NCBI GenBank assembly: GCA_036556965.1
Contig: DATBIO010000008.1
Span: forward strand, 1 to 17,777
Source of the DNA: DATBIO01 sp036556965
GTDB lineage: Bacteria > Acidobacteriota > Vicinamibacteria > Fen-336
DNA length: 17,777 bases
Direction: 5' to 3'
Shown: positions 6,700 to 14,638 of the stretch, piece after piece
Layout: the number at the start of each line of letters is the position of its first letter
Position numbering within the stretch: position 1 is the first letter of the stretch
The notes under the pieces: model-generated
Seen by the model: only the letters and a program-made list of their open reading frames with translations
What the model was told of the DNA's origin: nothing
Databases searched by the model: none
Program-made: the position numbers and the translations under genes

Positions 6700-7529
6700 C
6701 GCACCGCCTTGAGGCGGCCGGGCAGCTCCATCTTCATGGGCCGGACGGCGTCCGCGGGCACGCCGCGCCGCACCGCGATCATCTGGGCCAGGACGCTGAC
6801 CGCGATCTCCTCCGGGGTGGCCGCGCCGATCTCCACGCCGAGCGGGCAGTGGATGGAGGCGAGCTGCTCCGCGGGCAAGCCGCGCTCCTCGAGCGCGCTC
6901 ACCACGTGCACGAGCTTGGGCCGGCTCCCGAGCAGGCCCACGAAGCGCAGGCCCTTGCCCAGCACGGCTTCGAGGGCGTCCTCGTCGCCGCGATGGCCGC
7001 GCGTGACCACCACGGCGTAGGAGTTGCGCCCCAGGGTCATGCGGGCGGCCGCGGAGGCGAAGTCGTCCAGGACCACGAGGTCGGCGTCGGGGAAGCGGTC
7101 ACGGTTGGCGAACTTGAGCCGGTCGTCGGCCACCTCCACCCGGAAGCCCACGGCCTTGGCCATCCGCGCCAGGGGCTGGGCCACGTGGCCCGCCCCGAAG
7201 AGGCAGAGGGTGGGCGTGCCCTCGATGGGCTCGATGAAGACCTGCATCCGGCCCCCGCACACCAGCCCGTCCTCGCCCGCCTGGTCGGGGGTCAGGTCGT
7301 AGGAGGCGAGCTGGGGCCTGCGCGTCTCGATCGCCTGCCGCGCGCGCCACGTCATCTCCGCCTCGACGCAGCCGCCGCCGATCGTCCCCACGATGGTGCC
7401 GTCGGGGTAGACCACCATGCGTGCCCCCGCCTTCTGGGGGGTGGAGCCCTCGGTGGCCACCACGGTGACCAGCGCCGCCGGCTCACCGCGCTCCTCCGCG
7501 CGCAGGACGGCCTCCAGGACCTCCTTCAC
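6696..7529 (-). CDS. xdhC: XdhC/CoxI-family molybdenum hydroxylase accessory protein
   Basis: 277 residues. XdhC proteins bind molybdenum cofactor, protect it during sulfuration or equivalent modification, and deliver it to xanthine-dehydrogenase-type hydroxylases in the cytoplasm. The N-terminal XdhC_CoxI domain shows ATEGSTPQKAGARM (25-38), GTIGGGCVE (48-56) and the cysteine-containing LVCGGRM (89-95). The C-terminal XdhC_C Rossmann domain starts at LFGAGHVAQPLARMA (110-124) and continues with VEVADDR and VVVTRGHRGDEDAL. The length is normal for the two-domain family. The start is GTG at 7529, 25 bases after the small membrane protein gene, without a clear Shine-Dalgarno sequence. It lies directly before yqeB with a probable 4-base overlap. 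With yqeB and yqeC on the same strand, it is best read as the selenium-hydroxylase variant rather than a general xdhC. Confidence 0.9.
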   Translation of the reverse strand: MKEVLEAVLRAEERGEPAALVTVVATEGSTPQKAGARMVVYPDGTIVGTIGGGCVEAEMTWRARQAIETRRPQLASYDLTPDQAGEDGLVCGGRMQVFIEPIEGTPTLCLFGAGHVAQPLARMAKAVGFRVEVADDRLKFANRDRFPDADLVVLDDFASAAARMTLGRNSYAVVVTRGHRGDEDALEAVLGKGLRFVGLLGSRPKLVHVVSALEERGLPAEQLASIHCPLGVEIGAATPEEIAVSVLAQMIAVRRGVPADAVRPMKMELPGRLKAVR

Positions 7530-7554
7530 GCCGGCCAGGATACCGCGTCCCGGT

Positions 7555-7809
7555 TCAGGACGCGCGGGTGGCCGCGGGGCTGGGCAGGACGCTCTCCGCC
7601 GACGGCTCGGCGCGGCTGGCGCGCTGGTGGATCCATTCCATCACGAAGGTACCCAGGAAGTACCCCAGCACGAAGCTGCGGATCTTGGCCCAGGTCGGCT
7701 GCATGTACAGCTCGAAGAGCCAGAGCGTCGCCGCGGTGCACACCGAGACCAGGATCAGCTTCAGGGGCAGCCGGCTGCGGCCTCTCCTCTCGACGCGGGC
7801 TTCCGGCAT
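7555..7809 (-). CDS. Small two-helix membrane protein of unknown function
   Basis: 84 residues. A basic N-terminus (MPEARVERRGRSRLPLK) precedes a first membrane helix (LILVSVCTAATLWLFELYM), a short loop PTWAKIR, a second helix (SFVLGYFLGTFVMEWI) and an Ala/Ser-rich polar tail. The charge pattern favours both termini in the cytoplasm. I recognise no family. It is supported as a real gene by an excellent Shine-Dalgarno sequence, AAGGAGG (7820-7814), four bases before the ATG, and by its place between yqeC and xdhC on the same strand. It may be an unrelated passenger in the operon. Confidence 0.65.
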   Translation of the reverse strand: MPEARVERRGRSRLPLKLILVSVCTAATLWLFELYMQPTWAKIRSFVLGYFLGTFVMEWIHQRASRAEPSAESVLPSPAATRAS

Positions 7810-7840
7810 GTGTCCTCCTTCACGCGCCGCGCCGACCGCA

Positions 7841-7930
7841 CGAGAGGTGCGCGCGGACCGCGAAGCTCTCTTTCACGACGCGTGCCAGGACCGCCGGTGG
7901 GCGGAGGGTCCCCCGCCTCGAGAGGTGCGC
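7841..7930. repeat. Pair of 12-bp direct repeats in the yqeC-downstream gap
   Basis: CGAGAGGTGCGC occurs at 7841-7852 and again at 7919-7930, 78 bases apart, inside the 128-base gap between yqeC and the small membrane protein gene. Both copies are followed by G/C-rich sequence. The rest of the gap holds only the Shine-Dalgarno sequence of the downstream gene. The repeat could be chance in GC-rich DNA. Confidence 0.4.
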
Positions 7931-7937
7931 CGGCGGC

Positions 7938-8681
7938 CTAGGGCCAGATGCGACGGCCGCCGCCGCGCGCCGACCCCGCCACCACGAAGGAGTAGGGCGG
8001 GACGAGGCGGCGGGCGATCCGCCGCGCGGCCTGCCAGCACTCGTCGCCCTCGGCCTTGTTGAGGAAGACGGCGGCGCGGGCCCCGGGGGGAACGCGCGAG
8101 GGATAGCCGAGGGAGTAGCGCAGGCAGGCAATGACGGTGTCCTCGTCCACGGCCTCCCCCACCTGCGTGCCGCTGGAGGAGGAGACCAGCTCCAGGCGGT
8201 GGATGCGGTCCTCGTCCAGCGGCTCCCCCAGCACGTCGAGGGCGGCCATGACCACGAACAGCGTGGTCTGGCGCGGCACCACGGGCTCGTGCGCGGCCGG
8301 CACCTTGAGCGACCGCCCCCGCGCGCCGTCGGCCTCCACCAGCACCAGGTCCGCCCCGCACATCAGCCGGCAGAGGCGGTCCGGGGCGACGCCCTCCAGC
8401 TTGTCCTCGCGCAGGCGGCGGCCGAGGAGGGTGGCCAGGCCTTCGCGGGCCAGGGCCTCGCGCAGGCGCGGCGCGGGGTCGCCCTCCTCCTCCTCGATGA
8501 ACACGGGCCCGGTGGTCGCCTCCGGCAGCGTCCCCATGTGCGTGGTGGTGGTCACCAGCACGCGGAGGCCGGCCTGGCGGGCCTCCGCGGCCAGACGGTA
8601 CACGAGGGTGGTCTTGCCCCCCGCCCCCGCCACCGCGACCACGTCCCCGTGGCCGATGCCCAGGCAGCCCAGCAGGCTCAC
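7938..8681 (-). CDS. yqeC: YqeC-type selenium-dependent hydroxylase accessory protein (P-loop)
   Basis: 247 residues. YqeC proteins are found with selenium-dependent molybdenum hydroxylases; their exact reaction is not established. The P-loop is AVAGAGGKTTL (16-26). Other family segments seen are TTTTHM (44-49), VLVEADGARGRSLKVPAAHEP (from about 113) and a C-terminal VFLNKAEGDE. The GTG at 8681 overlaps the stop of the lipoprotein gene as GTGA. Longer open-frame starts lie inside that gene and add residues not typical of the family (which begins just before the P-loop). With xdhC and yqeB downstream it forms the maturation kit. Confidence 0.88.
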   Translation of the reverse strand: MSLLGCLGIGHGDVVAVAGAGGKTTLVYRLAAEARQAGLRVLVTTTTHMGTLPEATTGPVFIEEEEGDPAPRLREALAREGLATLLGRRLREDKLEGVAPDRLCRLMCGADLVLVEADGARGRSLKVPAAHEPVVPRQTTLFVVMAALDVLGEPLDEDRIHRLELVSSSSGTQVGEAVDEDTVIACLRYSLGYPSRVPPGARAAVFLNKAEGDECWQAARRIARRLVPPYSFVVAGSARGGGRRIWP

Positions 8682-9847
8682 GGACCGTCGTAGCGCAGCA
8701 CGAATAGCCCGTTGTTGATGTCGCTGGCCAGGATGAGGTTGGTCCCCGGGAAGACGTAGGCGCCCCACACGCCGCGATAGCCCCCGGAGCTACCGGTGAA
8801 GGTGTCGTAGTACCCGAGCAGGCGCGGCTGCTCGGGATTGCTCACGTCGAGCAGGTGCACGCCCTCAGTGTAGTGCGCCACCAGCAGGCGGTCCCCGTCC
8901 GTCATCACGTTGTGGGCGATGCTGGTGGCGCGCGCGAGGTACTGCGACACCTTGCGCGGGGCCATCGGGTTCAGCAGGTCCCAGCCCTCCAGGGGGAACC
9001 CGTCGCGCTCGTCGGTCGTGAACAGGTAGCGGCCGTCGCGCGTGAGCCACGAGTTGTGGGTGAAGCGGCCGCCCGTGGCGAAGCGCGTGATCTCGCGTAT
9101 CTGGGCGGGGTCGCGCACGTCGAGGAGGGCCAGGAAGCCGTCGTAGATGGCCGAGGCGTAGAGCACGTCTCCCCGCGCGTAGGAGTCGTGGACGTAGAAA
9201 CCGTCCCACCGCCCCACCTCGCGCGGGTCCTCGGGGTTGCGCCCGATGTCGAGCACGCGCATGCCGCCCGTGCGGCCCTCCGCCCCGTTGACGTACAGGA
9301 GGCCGCGCTCCGCGTCCACGGCGAGGGTGTGGGCGGAGCGCAGGGTGCGGTTCCAGGTGCGGACCAGGCGTGGGAAGCCTGGATCCGAGAGGTCGACGAT
9401 GTCGATGCCGTGCAGCGCCTCCGTGCTCACATAGGCGTAGTGGCCGTACGTCTTCACCTCGCGCCACTGGTTGGCGGGTCCCTCGATGAGGCCGACGTTG
9501 TGGGGCCGCGAGGGGTCGGTCACCTCCACGATCGACAGCCCGGCGGAGATCCCGGTCAGGGCGAAGCGCCGGCCGTCCGGCGCGGTGTAGCCCCAGTTGC
9601 CCGCGCCCGAGAAGGCGCCGTCCACCACGATGGGCTCGTCGTGGTGGGCGTGCACGGGCTGGGAGGCCAGGGAGGCGGCGTCCAGGTGCGCGAGCAGGGT
9701 CATGCGCAGCCGTCCCGCGTCGTCCCGGTCGAGGTTGGAGGCGGGGTCCCCGGAGACCGCCTCGGGACCGCCGGGCGTGCCTCCCCCGCAGGCGGCCAGG
9801 AAGGCCAGGGCCACGGCGGCCAGGGCGCGCGGCCGCGGCCTCGTCAC
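8678..9847 (-). CDS. Choice-of-anchor-B / LVIVD-repeat lipoprotein
   Basis: 389 residues. MTRPRPRALAAVALAFLAAC is a lipoprotein signal peptide with lipobox LAAC; Cys20 is the predicted lipid anchor, followed by a Gly-rich spacer. From about residue 60 to the end there are repeated beta-propeller blades of the LVIVD type: SIVEVTDPSRPHNVG, GIDIVDLSDPGFPRLV, MRVLDIGRNPEDPREVG, LALLDVRDPAQIREI and VHLLDVSNPEQPRLLG. The segment WGYTAPDGRRFALTG ... QWREVKTYGHYAYVSTEA is the choice-of-anchor-B pattern. Such proteins are secreted or surface-anchored, and their ligands are unknown. The GTG at 9847 overlaps the kinase stop (GTGA), and its own stop overlaps yqeC (GTGA), so it is translationally coupled on both sides. 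That links an extracytoplasmic propeller to a cytosolic kinase, but no direct interaction can be inferred from sequence. Confidence 0.87.
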   Translation of the reverse strand: MTRPRPRALAAVALAFLAACGGGTPGGPEAVSGDPASNLDRDDAGRLRMTLLAHLDAASLASQPVHAHHDEPIVVDGAFSGAGNWGYTAPDGRRFALTGISAGLSIVEVTDPSRPHNVGLIEGPANQWREVKTYGHYAYVSTEALHGIDIVDLSDPGFPRLVRTWNRTLRSAHTLAVDAERGLLYVNGAEGRTGGMRVLDIGRNPEDPREVGRWDGFYVHDSYARGDVLYASAIYDGFLALLDVRDPAQIREITRFATGGRFTHNSWLTRDGRYLFTTDERDGFPLEGWDLLNPMAPRKVSQYLARATSIAHNVMTDGDRLLVAHYTEGVHLLDVSNPEQPRLLGYYDTFTGSSGGYRGVWGAYVFPGTNLILASDINNGLFVLRYDGP

Positions 9848-12800
9848 AGGCCGGCCCGGGCCGCGTCGTCCAGCGCGGCGGCCAGCGCCCCCGGATCGAT
9901 GGGCTTCGGGAGGCAGGCGCTGAAGAGCGCGCTCTGCCCGGCCATCGCCTCCGCGTCGGCGAGCACGAGCACGGGCACGGCCCGGGTCGCGGCGTGGTCG
10001 CGCAGGCGCTCGGCCACCTGCTCCGCGCGCAGGCGTGGGAGCACGCGGTCCACGACGCAGGCGGCGGGCATGAGGCGGAGGGCCGCCTCCACCGCCTCCA
10101 CCCCGTCGCCCACCTCGTGGGTGGCGAAGCCCTGCTCCTCGGCCACGCGCCTGACGTCGCGCCGGGTGGCTTCGTCGCCGGCGGCGATGAGCACGAGCGG
10201 GCTGCCCACGGAGGAGGCCACGCCGTACACGGGCAGGGAGAAGGAGAACGTGGAGCCCGCCCCCACCTGGCTCTCCACCCAGAGGTGGCCGGCGTGCGCG
10301 CGCACGATGCGGTCACAGATGTAGAGGCCGAGGCCCGACCCCTCGATGGCGGCGGTACGGCGGTTGCGGATGCGCGAGAAGGGGCGGAAGAGGCGTCCGA
10401 GGTCCGCGTTGTCGATGCCCAGTCCGCGGTCGCGCACCGTCACCACCGCCTGCCCGCCGTCACGCCGCAGCTCGATCTCCACCTCTCCTCCGTCCGGGGA
10501 GTATTTCACCGCGTTGGAGACCAGGTTCTCCAGCACCTCGACCACGCGCTCGCGGTCGGCCCAGGCGGGGACGGGGTCCTCCGGCACGGTGACGCGCAGG
10601 GGATGGGCGGCGTCGTCCACCACCCGCGCCACCACCTCGTTCACGGCCGCCGCCACGTCCATGAGCCCGAACTCGAACGGGAACTGCCCCGTCTCCAGGC
10701 GGGTGGTCTTGAGCGTCTTCTCCACCAGGCTGGCCATGTGGGTGGCGGAGGCCACGATGGCCCGCGCGTGCTCGAGCCTCTCCTCCGCGGGCGCGTCGGG
10801 CAGCCATTCCAGCAGCTCCCCGTGCCCGAGGATGCCGGCCAGGGGCGAGCGGAAATCGTGGGCCACGATGTTCACCAGCTCGCTCTTGGTGCGGTCCAGC
10901 TCCACCAGCCTGGCGTTGGTGCGCTCCAGGGCCTGGTACAGCTCCGCGTTGCGCAGGGCGATGGCGATGCCCTCCCCCAGCGCCTGCAGGGCGATGACCT
11001 GCCCGCGCCCGAAGGCCCGGCGCGCGTCGCTCTCCACGTTGAGCATGGCCACCAGGTCCGCCCCGCTGAAGATGGGGACGGCCGCCTCGCTGCGCGTGGT
11101 GGCCACCATCTCCACGTAGTCGGGGTCCTCCGCCACGTCGTCCACCACCACCGTCCGGCGCTCGCGGATGGCGCGCCCCACCACTCCCTTGCCCAGGGGG
11201 AGCAGGGTGTCGGTCAGGCCCTCGGGGGTGACGGAGGCGGCCACGCGAAGGAGGCCGCTGGCGAAGTCGGGCAGGCCGAGGGCGACCACGGGGAACCCGA
11301 AGGACTCCGCGATGCGCCGGGCCGCCGTCTCCAGGATGCGCTCGCGGGAGAGGAGGCCCGCGAACTCGCGGATGAGGCTGTTGAGGAGGGTGAGCTGGCC
11401 GCTGCGCTGGCGCTCGGCCTCGAAGGACATGACGTTGGCCAGGGTGATGGAGAGCTGCCCCGCGAAGCGCATGAGGTAGTCCAGGTCGTCCTGCACGAAG
11501 GCGGGGGCGCCCGGCTTGCGCGTGGCGTTGAGCACCCCGAAGACCACGCTCTGCTGGCGCTCCTGGTCGTAGTAGGTGACGGGCACGCTGAGCAGCCGGC
11601 CCACGGGGTTGGGCCGCGACACGAAGCCGGTGGCCTCCCCGGGCTCGTTGACGATGGCGGGAAGCCGTTCCACGGCCACGCGGCCGGCCACACCCTCCCC
11701 CAGGGCGAAGATGGGGTCGGTGAGGGTCTCGCGGCGGGGGTCGCGCGCCCAGGCGGCGAAGAGGCGCAGCACCCCCGCCGCCTCGTCGAGGCGCAGCACC
11801 GAGGTGTGGTCGCAGTTGATGAGGCGCCCGGCCTCCGCGGTGGCCTTGGTGAAGAGGACGGGCAGGTCCTTGAGCACGCCCGTCTCCAGCCCCACGTCGT
11901 AGAGGGTGGCCATCTGCGCGGCCAGCCTCTCGGTCTGGGCCACGCTGTCGCCGCGCTCCAGGGCGATGGCGAGCTGGCCGGCGAAGGTGGAGAGGAGGTT
12001 CACCTCCTCGTCGGTGAAGGCGTCCTGGTGGCCGGACACGTGGAGCACGCCCAGGGCGTGGTCCCCCGCGCGCACGGGAACGGCCAGCTCGGCCCGCCCA
12101 TGGTGGCCGGCCCCGCGCAGCGGGCGGGTGGCGCGCAGGGCCCAGGTCAGGAAGTCCGCGTTGGTCCCCTCGCCGCCGCGGTTGCCCGCCTCCGCCTCCA
12201 GGTGCAGGCCGCCGGGACGGGAGGCGTGGAAGGCCACGCGGTCGTAGCCCAGGTCACCCTGGACGCGCCCGATGGCCAGGTCGAGGAGGCGGGGGCGGCC
12301 GGCGCTGGCCCCCATCTCTCCCGCCAGGAGGGCGAGCTTCTCCAGGCGCGTGGCGTGCCGCCGCGCCCGCCCGAAGATCTGGCGGCTGCGGATGAACGAC
12401 GCCGCCGGCCCCGCGAAGATGCTCAGCAGCTGCACGTCGGCCTCGGTGAAGCCGCCGGGCTTGTTGAGGGCCACCAGCAGCCCCAGCACGTGGCCCTCGG
12501 AGAGCATGGGCACCAGCACGATGGAGTCCGCGTCCGCCAGCTCGACGATGTCGCGGATGAGCCGGGGATCGCTCTTGGCCCGGTTGGTCATGAAGGCGCG
12601 CCCGGTGCGGAAGTTCCACAGCGCCCGGTGCTCGGGCCCCACCTCGTAGCGGAGGCGCCGGGCCAGCTCGTCCTCGAGGCCGTGCGCGGGCACCGCCGCC
12701 GCGATGACGCGCGTGGCGGGGTCGTAGAGGGCGATCAGGCAGACGGGGGCCCCGATCAGGCCGGCCAGCCGCTGCGTGACCATGCGGTGGAACTCCTCGG

Positions 12801-13275
12801 GCTCGGCGATGAGCGACCAGTCGCGGCCGATCTCGTGGAGGAGGGCCAGGTCGCGCGCGCGCGCCTGCGCCCCCTCGCGCGCCCGCTCGATCTCGTCGTG
12901 CAGGCCCTTCAGGCGCAGGAACGCACGCACCTTCAGGATGAGGGCGGGGACGTCCACCGGCTTCTGCAGGAAGTCGTCGGCCCCCGCCTCGTAGCCGCGG
13001 CGCAGGGAGGCGGCGTCGCCCAGCGCGGTGAGCATGACCACGGGCAGCGAGGGGCCGTGGCCCTCGCGGATGCGCACGCAGGTCTCGAAGCCGTCGATGC
13101 CGGGCAGCCGCACGTCCAGGATGACGAGGTCGAAGGGCTCGTGCACGAGCCGCTCGAGCGCCTCCTCGCCCGACTCGGCCCTCACCGCCGCGTACTCGTG
13201 CACGGCGAGGAGGTCCGCCACGGTGCGGGCCACGAAGGGATCGTCGTCGACGACCAGGATCCGGGAGGGACTCAT
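9844..13275 (-). CDS. Cytosolic hybrid histidine kinase: REC, four GAF domains, HisKA-HATPase, REC
   Basis: 1143 residues with no membrane helix. The N-terminal receiver domain (4-122) has acidic D10-D12, phospho-acceptor D54 (LDVRLPG), T83 and K105. Four GAF-like sensor domains follow at about 148-300, 315-442, 455-615 and 635-778. The HisKA dimerisation helix has AHDFRSPLAG with H806 as the phosphorylated His. The ATPase domain has the N box VSNAVKYSPDGG (N921), DRGLGID (949-955) and GSGLGLYICDRI (979-990). A C-terminal receiver (1026-1140) keeps D1076 (VVDRVLP) and K1124. Known logic: GAF ligands control autophosphorylation, and phosphate moves through one or both receivers. No separate response regulator with an output domain is in the window. 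I prefer ATG 13275 because REC domains begin within a few residues of ILVVDDD; ATG 13323 is open and would add 16 residues. Confidence 0.92.
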   Translation of the reverse strand: MSPSRILVVDDDPFVARTVADLLAVHEYAAVRAESGEEALERLVHEPFDLVILDVRLPGIDGFETCVRIREGHGPSLPVVMLTALGDAASLRRGYEAGADDFLQKPVDVPALILKVRAFLRLKGLHDEIERAREGAQARARDLALLHEIGRDWSLIAEPEEFHRMVTQRLAGLIGAPVCLIALYDPATRVIAAAVPAHGLEDELARRLRYEVGPEHRALWNFRTGRAFMTNRAKSDPRLIRDIVELADADSIVLVPMLSEGHVLGLLVALNKPGGFTEADVQLLSIFAGPAASFIRSRQIFGRARRHATRLEKLALLAGEMGASAGRPRLLDLAIGRVQGDLGYDRVAFHASRPGGLHLEAEAGNRGGEGTNADFLTWALRATRPLRGAGHHGRAELAVPVRAGDHALGVLHVSGHQDAFTDEEVNLLSTFAGQLAIALERGDSVAQTERLAAQMATLYDVGLETGVLKDLPVLFTKATAEAGRLINCDHTSVLRLDEAAGVLRLFAAWARDPRRETLTDPIFALGEGVAGRVAVERLPAIVNEPGEATGFVSRPNPVGRLLSVPVTYYDQERQQSVVFGVLNATRKPGAPAFVQDDLDYLMRFAGQLSITLANVMSFEAERQRSGQLTLLNSLIREFAGLLSRERILETAARRIAESFGFPVVALGLPDFASGLLRVAASVTPEGLTDTLLPLGKGVVGRAIRERRTVVVDDVAEDPDYVEMVATTRSEAAVPIFSGADLVAMLNVESDARRAFGRGQVIALQALGEGIAIALRNAELYQALERTNARLVELDRTKSELVNIVAHDFRSPLAGILGHGELLEWLPDAPAEERLEHARAIVASATHMASLVEKTLKTTRLETGQFPFEFGLMDVAAAVNEVVARVVDDAAHPLRVTVPEDPVPAWADRERVVEVLENLVSNAVKYSPDGGEVEIELRRDGGQAVVTVRDRGLGIDNADLGRLFRPFSRIRNRRTAAIEGSGLGLYICDRIVRAHAGHLWVESQVGAGSTFSFSLPVYGVASSVGSPLVLIAAGDEATRRDVRRVAEEQGFATHEVGDGVEAVEAALRLMPAACVVDRVLPRLRAEQVAERLRDHAATRAVPVLVLADAEAMAGQSALFSACLPKPIDPGALAAALDDAARAGL

Positions 13276-13332
13276 GCTGACACCGACCCCGCGATTGTCG
13301 CCCCAGCCGGGGGCCCGTGTCATTCCCGAAGC

Positions 13333-14634
13333 TTAGACCACCCCCTGCGCGCGCAGGGCGGCCACCTCCGGCGGGGGCAGGCCCACCTCCGCCAGCACCT
13401 CCTCGGTGTGCTGGCCGAGGAGGGGAGGGGGCAGGGCCGCGCCCCGGCCCGCCCCGTCGAGGTGTATGGCGCTCCCCACGTAGCGGCCGGCCCCCGCCCG
13501 CGGGTGCGTGCGCTCGATCAGCAGGCCCCGCGCCGCGATCTGCTCGCCTTCGAGCGCCTCCGCCACCGTGCGCACGCGGCCGCAGGGGATCCCCGCCTCC
13601 CCCAGGCGCCGCAGCCAGTCGTCCACCCCGCCCTCGCGCAGCCGCGCGGCCACCGCCGCGCGCAGCGCGTCGTAGTGGGTGACGCGCTGCGCGTTGGTGG
13701 CGAAGCGCGGGTCGGCGGCCAGGGCCGGGTCGGCGAGCGCGGCGCAGAAGGCCCGCCAGAGCGACTCGCTGCCCACCCCCACGATCACGTAGCCGTCGCG
13801 GGCCTCGAAGCTCTCGTAGGGGGCGAGGCTCGGATGGCGGTTGCCCAGGCGGCGCGGGACCTCCCCCGCCAGCAGGTAGGCCGCCGTGTGGTAGGCCAGG
13901 GGCGGGAGGAGGCTCTCGAGCAGGGAGACGTCCACGCGGCCGCCCTCTCCCGTCTGCGCGCGGCGCAGGAGGGCGAGCAGGATGCCCTGGTAGGCGGTCA
14001 TGCCCGCCACCGTGTCCGCGATGGAGGCGCCCGTGCGCAGGGGCGGCCCGTCCTTCTCGCCGGTGATGCTCATGAGGCCGCCCTCGCCCTGGATGACCGC
14101 GTCGTAGCCCGGCCGGCCTCCCCAGGGGCCGTCCGCCCCGTAACCTGAGATCGAGGCGTAGACCAGCGGCGGCCGGCGGCGGTGCACCTCCTCCCAGGAG
14201 AAGCCCAGGCGGTCCAGCGTGCCCGGACGGAAGTTCTCCACCAGGACGTCGGCCGTCTCCAGGAGCCTCCAGAGCAGCGCGCGCCCCTCCTCCTGCTTGA
14301 GGTTCAAGGTCACGCTGCGCTTGCCGCGGTTCACGGAGAGGAAGTACGCCGATTCGCAGTTCGTGCCGGGAATCGGCGTGGGTGTCGGCAACGGGCTCGA
14401 GGGCGCGACGGATTCACTCCGGCGCGCCCGAGGGGGGGTCTCAGGGGGGCGCGACGCAGCGCCCCCCTGCTCGAAGAAGACCCAGGGCGGGCCCCACCCA
14501 CGCGTGTCGTCGCCCCTGGCGGGCTCCTCCACCTTGATGACGTCGGCGCCGGCATCCGCCATGGCCTGCGTGCAGAAGGGGCCGGCGAGGATGCGGGAGA
14601 GGTCGACGACGCGGATGCCGGCCAGGGGCTCCAT
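13333..14634 (-). CDS. CaiB/BaiF family III CoA-transferase with an in-frame palindromic insertion
   Basis: 433 residues. Family III enzymes move CoA between carboxylic acids (carnitine, oxalate/formate, bile-acid, succinyl-type substrates) through an aspartyl-CoA intermediate. The family pattern is clear: MEPLAGIRVVDLSRILAGPF (1-20), GADVIKVEEP (29-38), SVNRGKRSVTLNLK (100-113), NFRPGTLDRLG (134-144) and GYGADGP ... GGRPGYDAVIQ, with D178 the expected catalytic Asp. Between WGPPWV (47-52) and ESAYFLS (94-100), which are normally almost adjacent, lie about 40 extra residues rich in Pro, Ser and Arg. About 23 of these are encoded by repeat copy A. Without them the protein would be about 395 residues, the usual length. 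The ATG at 14634 is chosen by homology; the longer GTG at 14670 lies inside repeat copy B. The frame is intact, so the enzyme may still be active. Substrate is unknown. Confidence 0.88.
   Translation of the reverse strand: MEPLAGIRVVDLSRILAGPFCTQAMADAGADVIKVEEPARGDDTRGWGPPWVFFEQGGAASRPPETPPRARRSESVAPSSPLPTPTPIPGTNCESAYFLSVNRGKRSVTLNLKQEEGRALLWRLLETADVLVENFRPGTLDRLGFSWEEVHRRRPPLVYASISGYGADGPWGGRPGYDAVIQGEGGLMSITGEKDGPPLRTGASIADTVAGMTAYQGILLALLRRAQTGEGGRVDVSLLESLLPPLAYHTAAYLLAGEVPRRLGNRHPSLAPYESFEARDGYVIVGVGSESLWRAFCAALADPALAADPRFATNAQRVTHYDALRAAVAARLREGGVDDWLRRLGEAGIPCGRVRTVAEALEGEQIAARGLLIERTHPRAGAGRYVGSAIHLDGAGRGAALPPPLLGQHTEEVLAEVGLPPPEVAALRAQGVV
14405..14471. repeat. Palindromic repeat element, copy A (inside caiB)
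   Basis: About 67 bp. It begins with a 22-bp segment (14405-14426) identical to 14658-14679 and ends in a perfect 11-bp stem, CAGGGGGGCGC (14442-14452) with GCGCCCCCCTG (14459-14469), around the loop GACGCA. It is open in the caiB frame and encodes about residues 55-77. The boundaries are those of similarity to copy B; the mobile unit may be longer, since the neighbouring low-complexity PLPTPTPIPG segment is also foreign to the family. Confidence 0.8.
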
Positions 14635-14638
14635 GGCC

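Noticed and set aside
9994..14148. A 1384-codon open frame on the plus strand opposite the kinase and caiB.
   Set aside because: It mirrors well-supported minus-strand genes, has His/Gly/Gln/Arg-rich composition with no domains, and follows from GC-biased third positions removing stops in the antisense frame.
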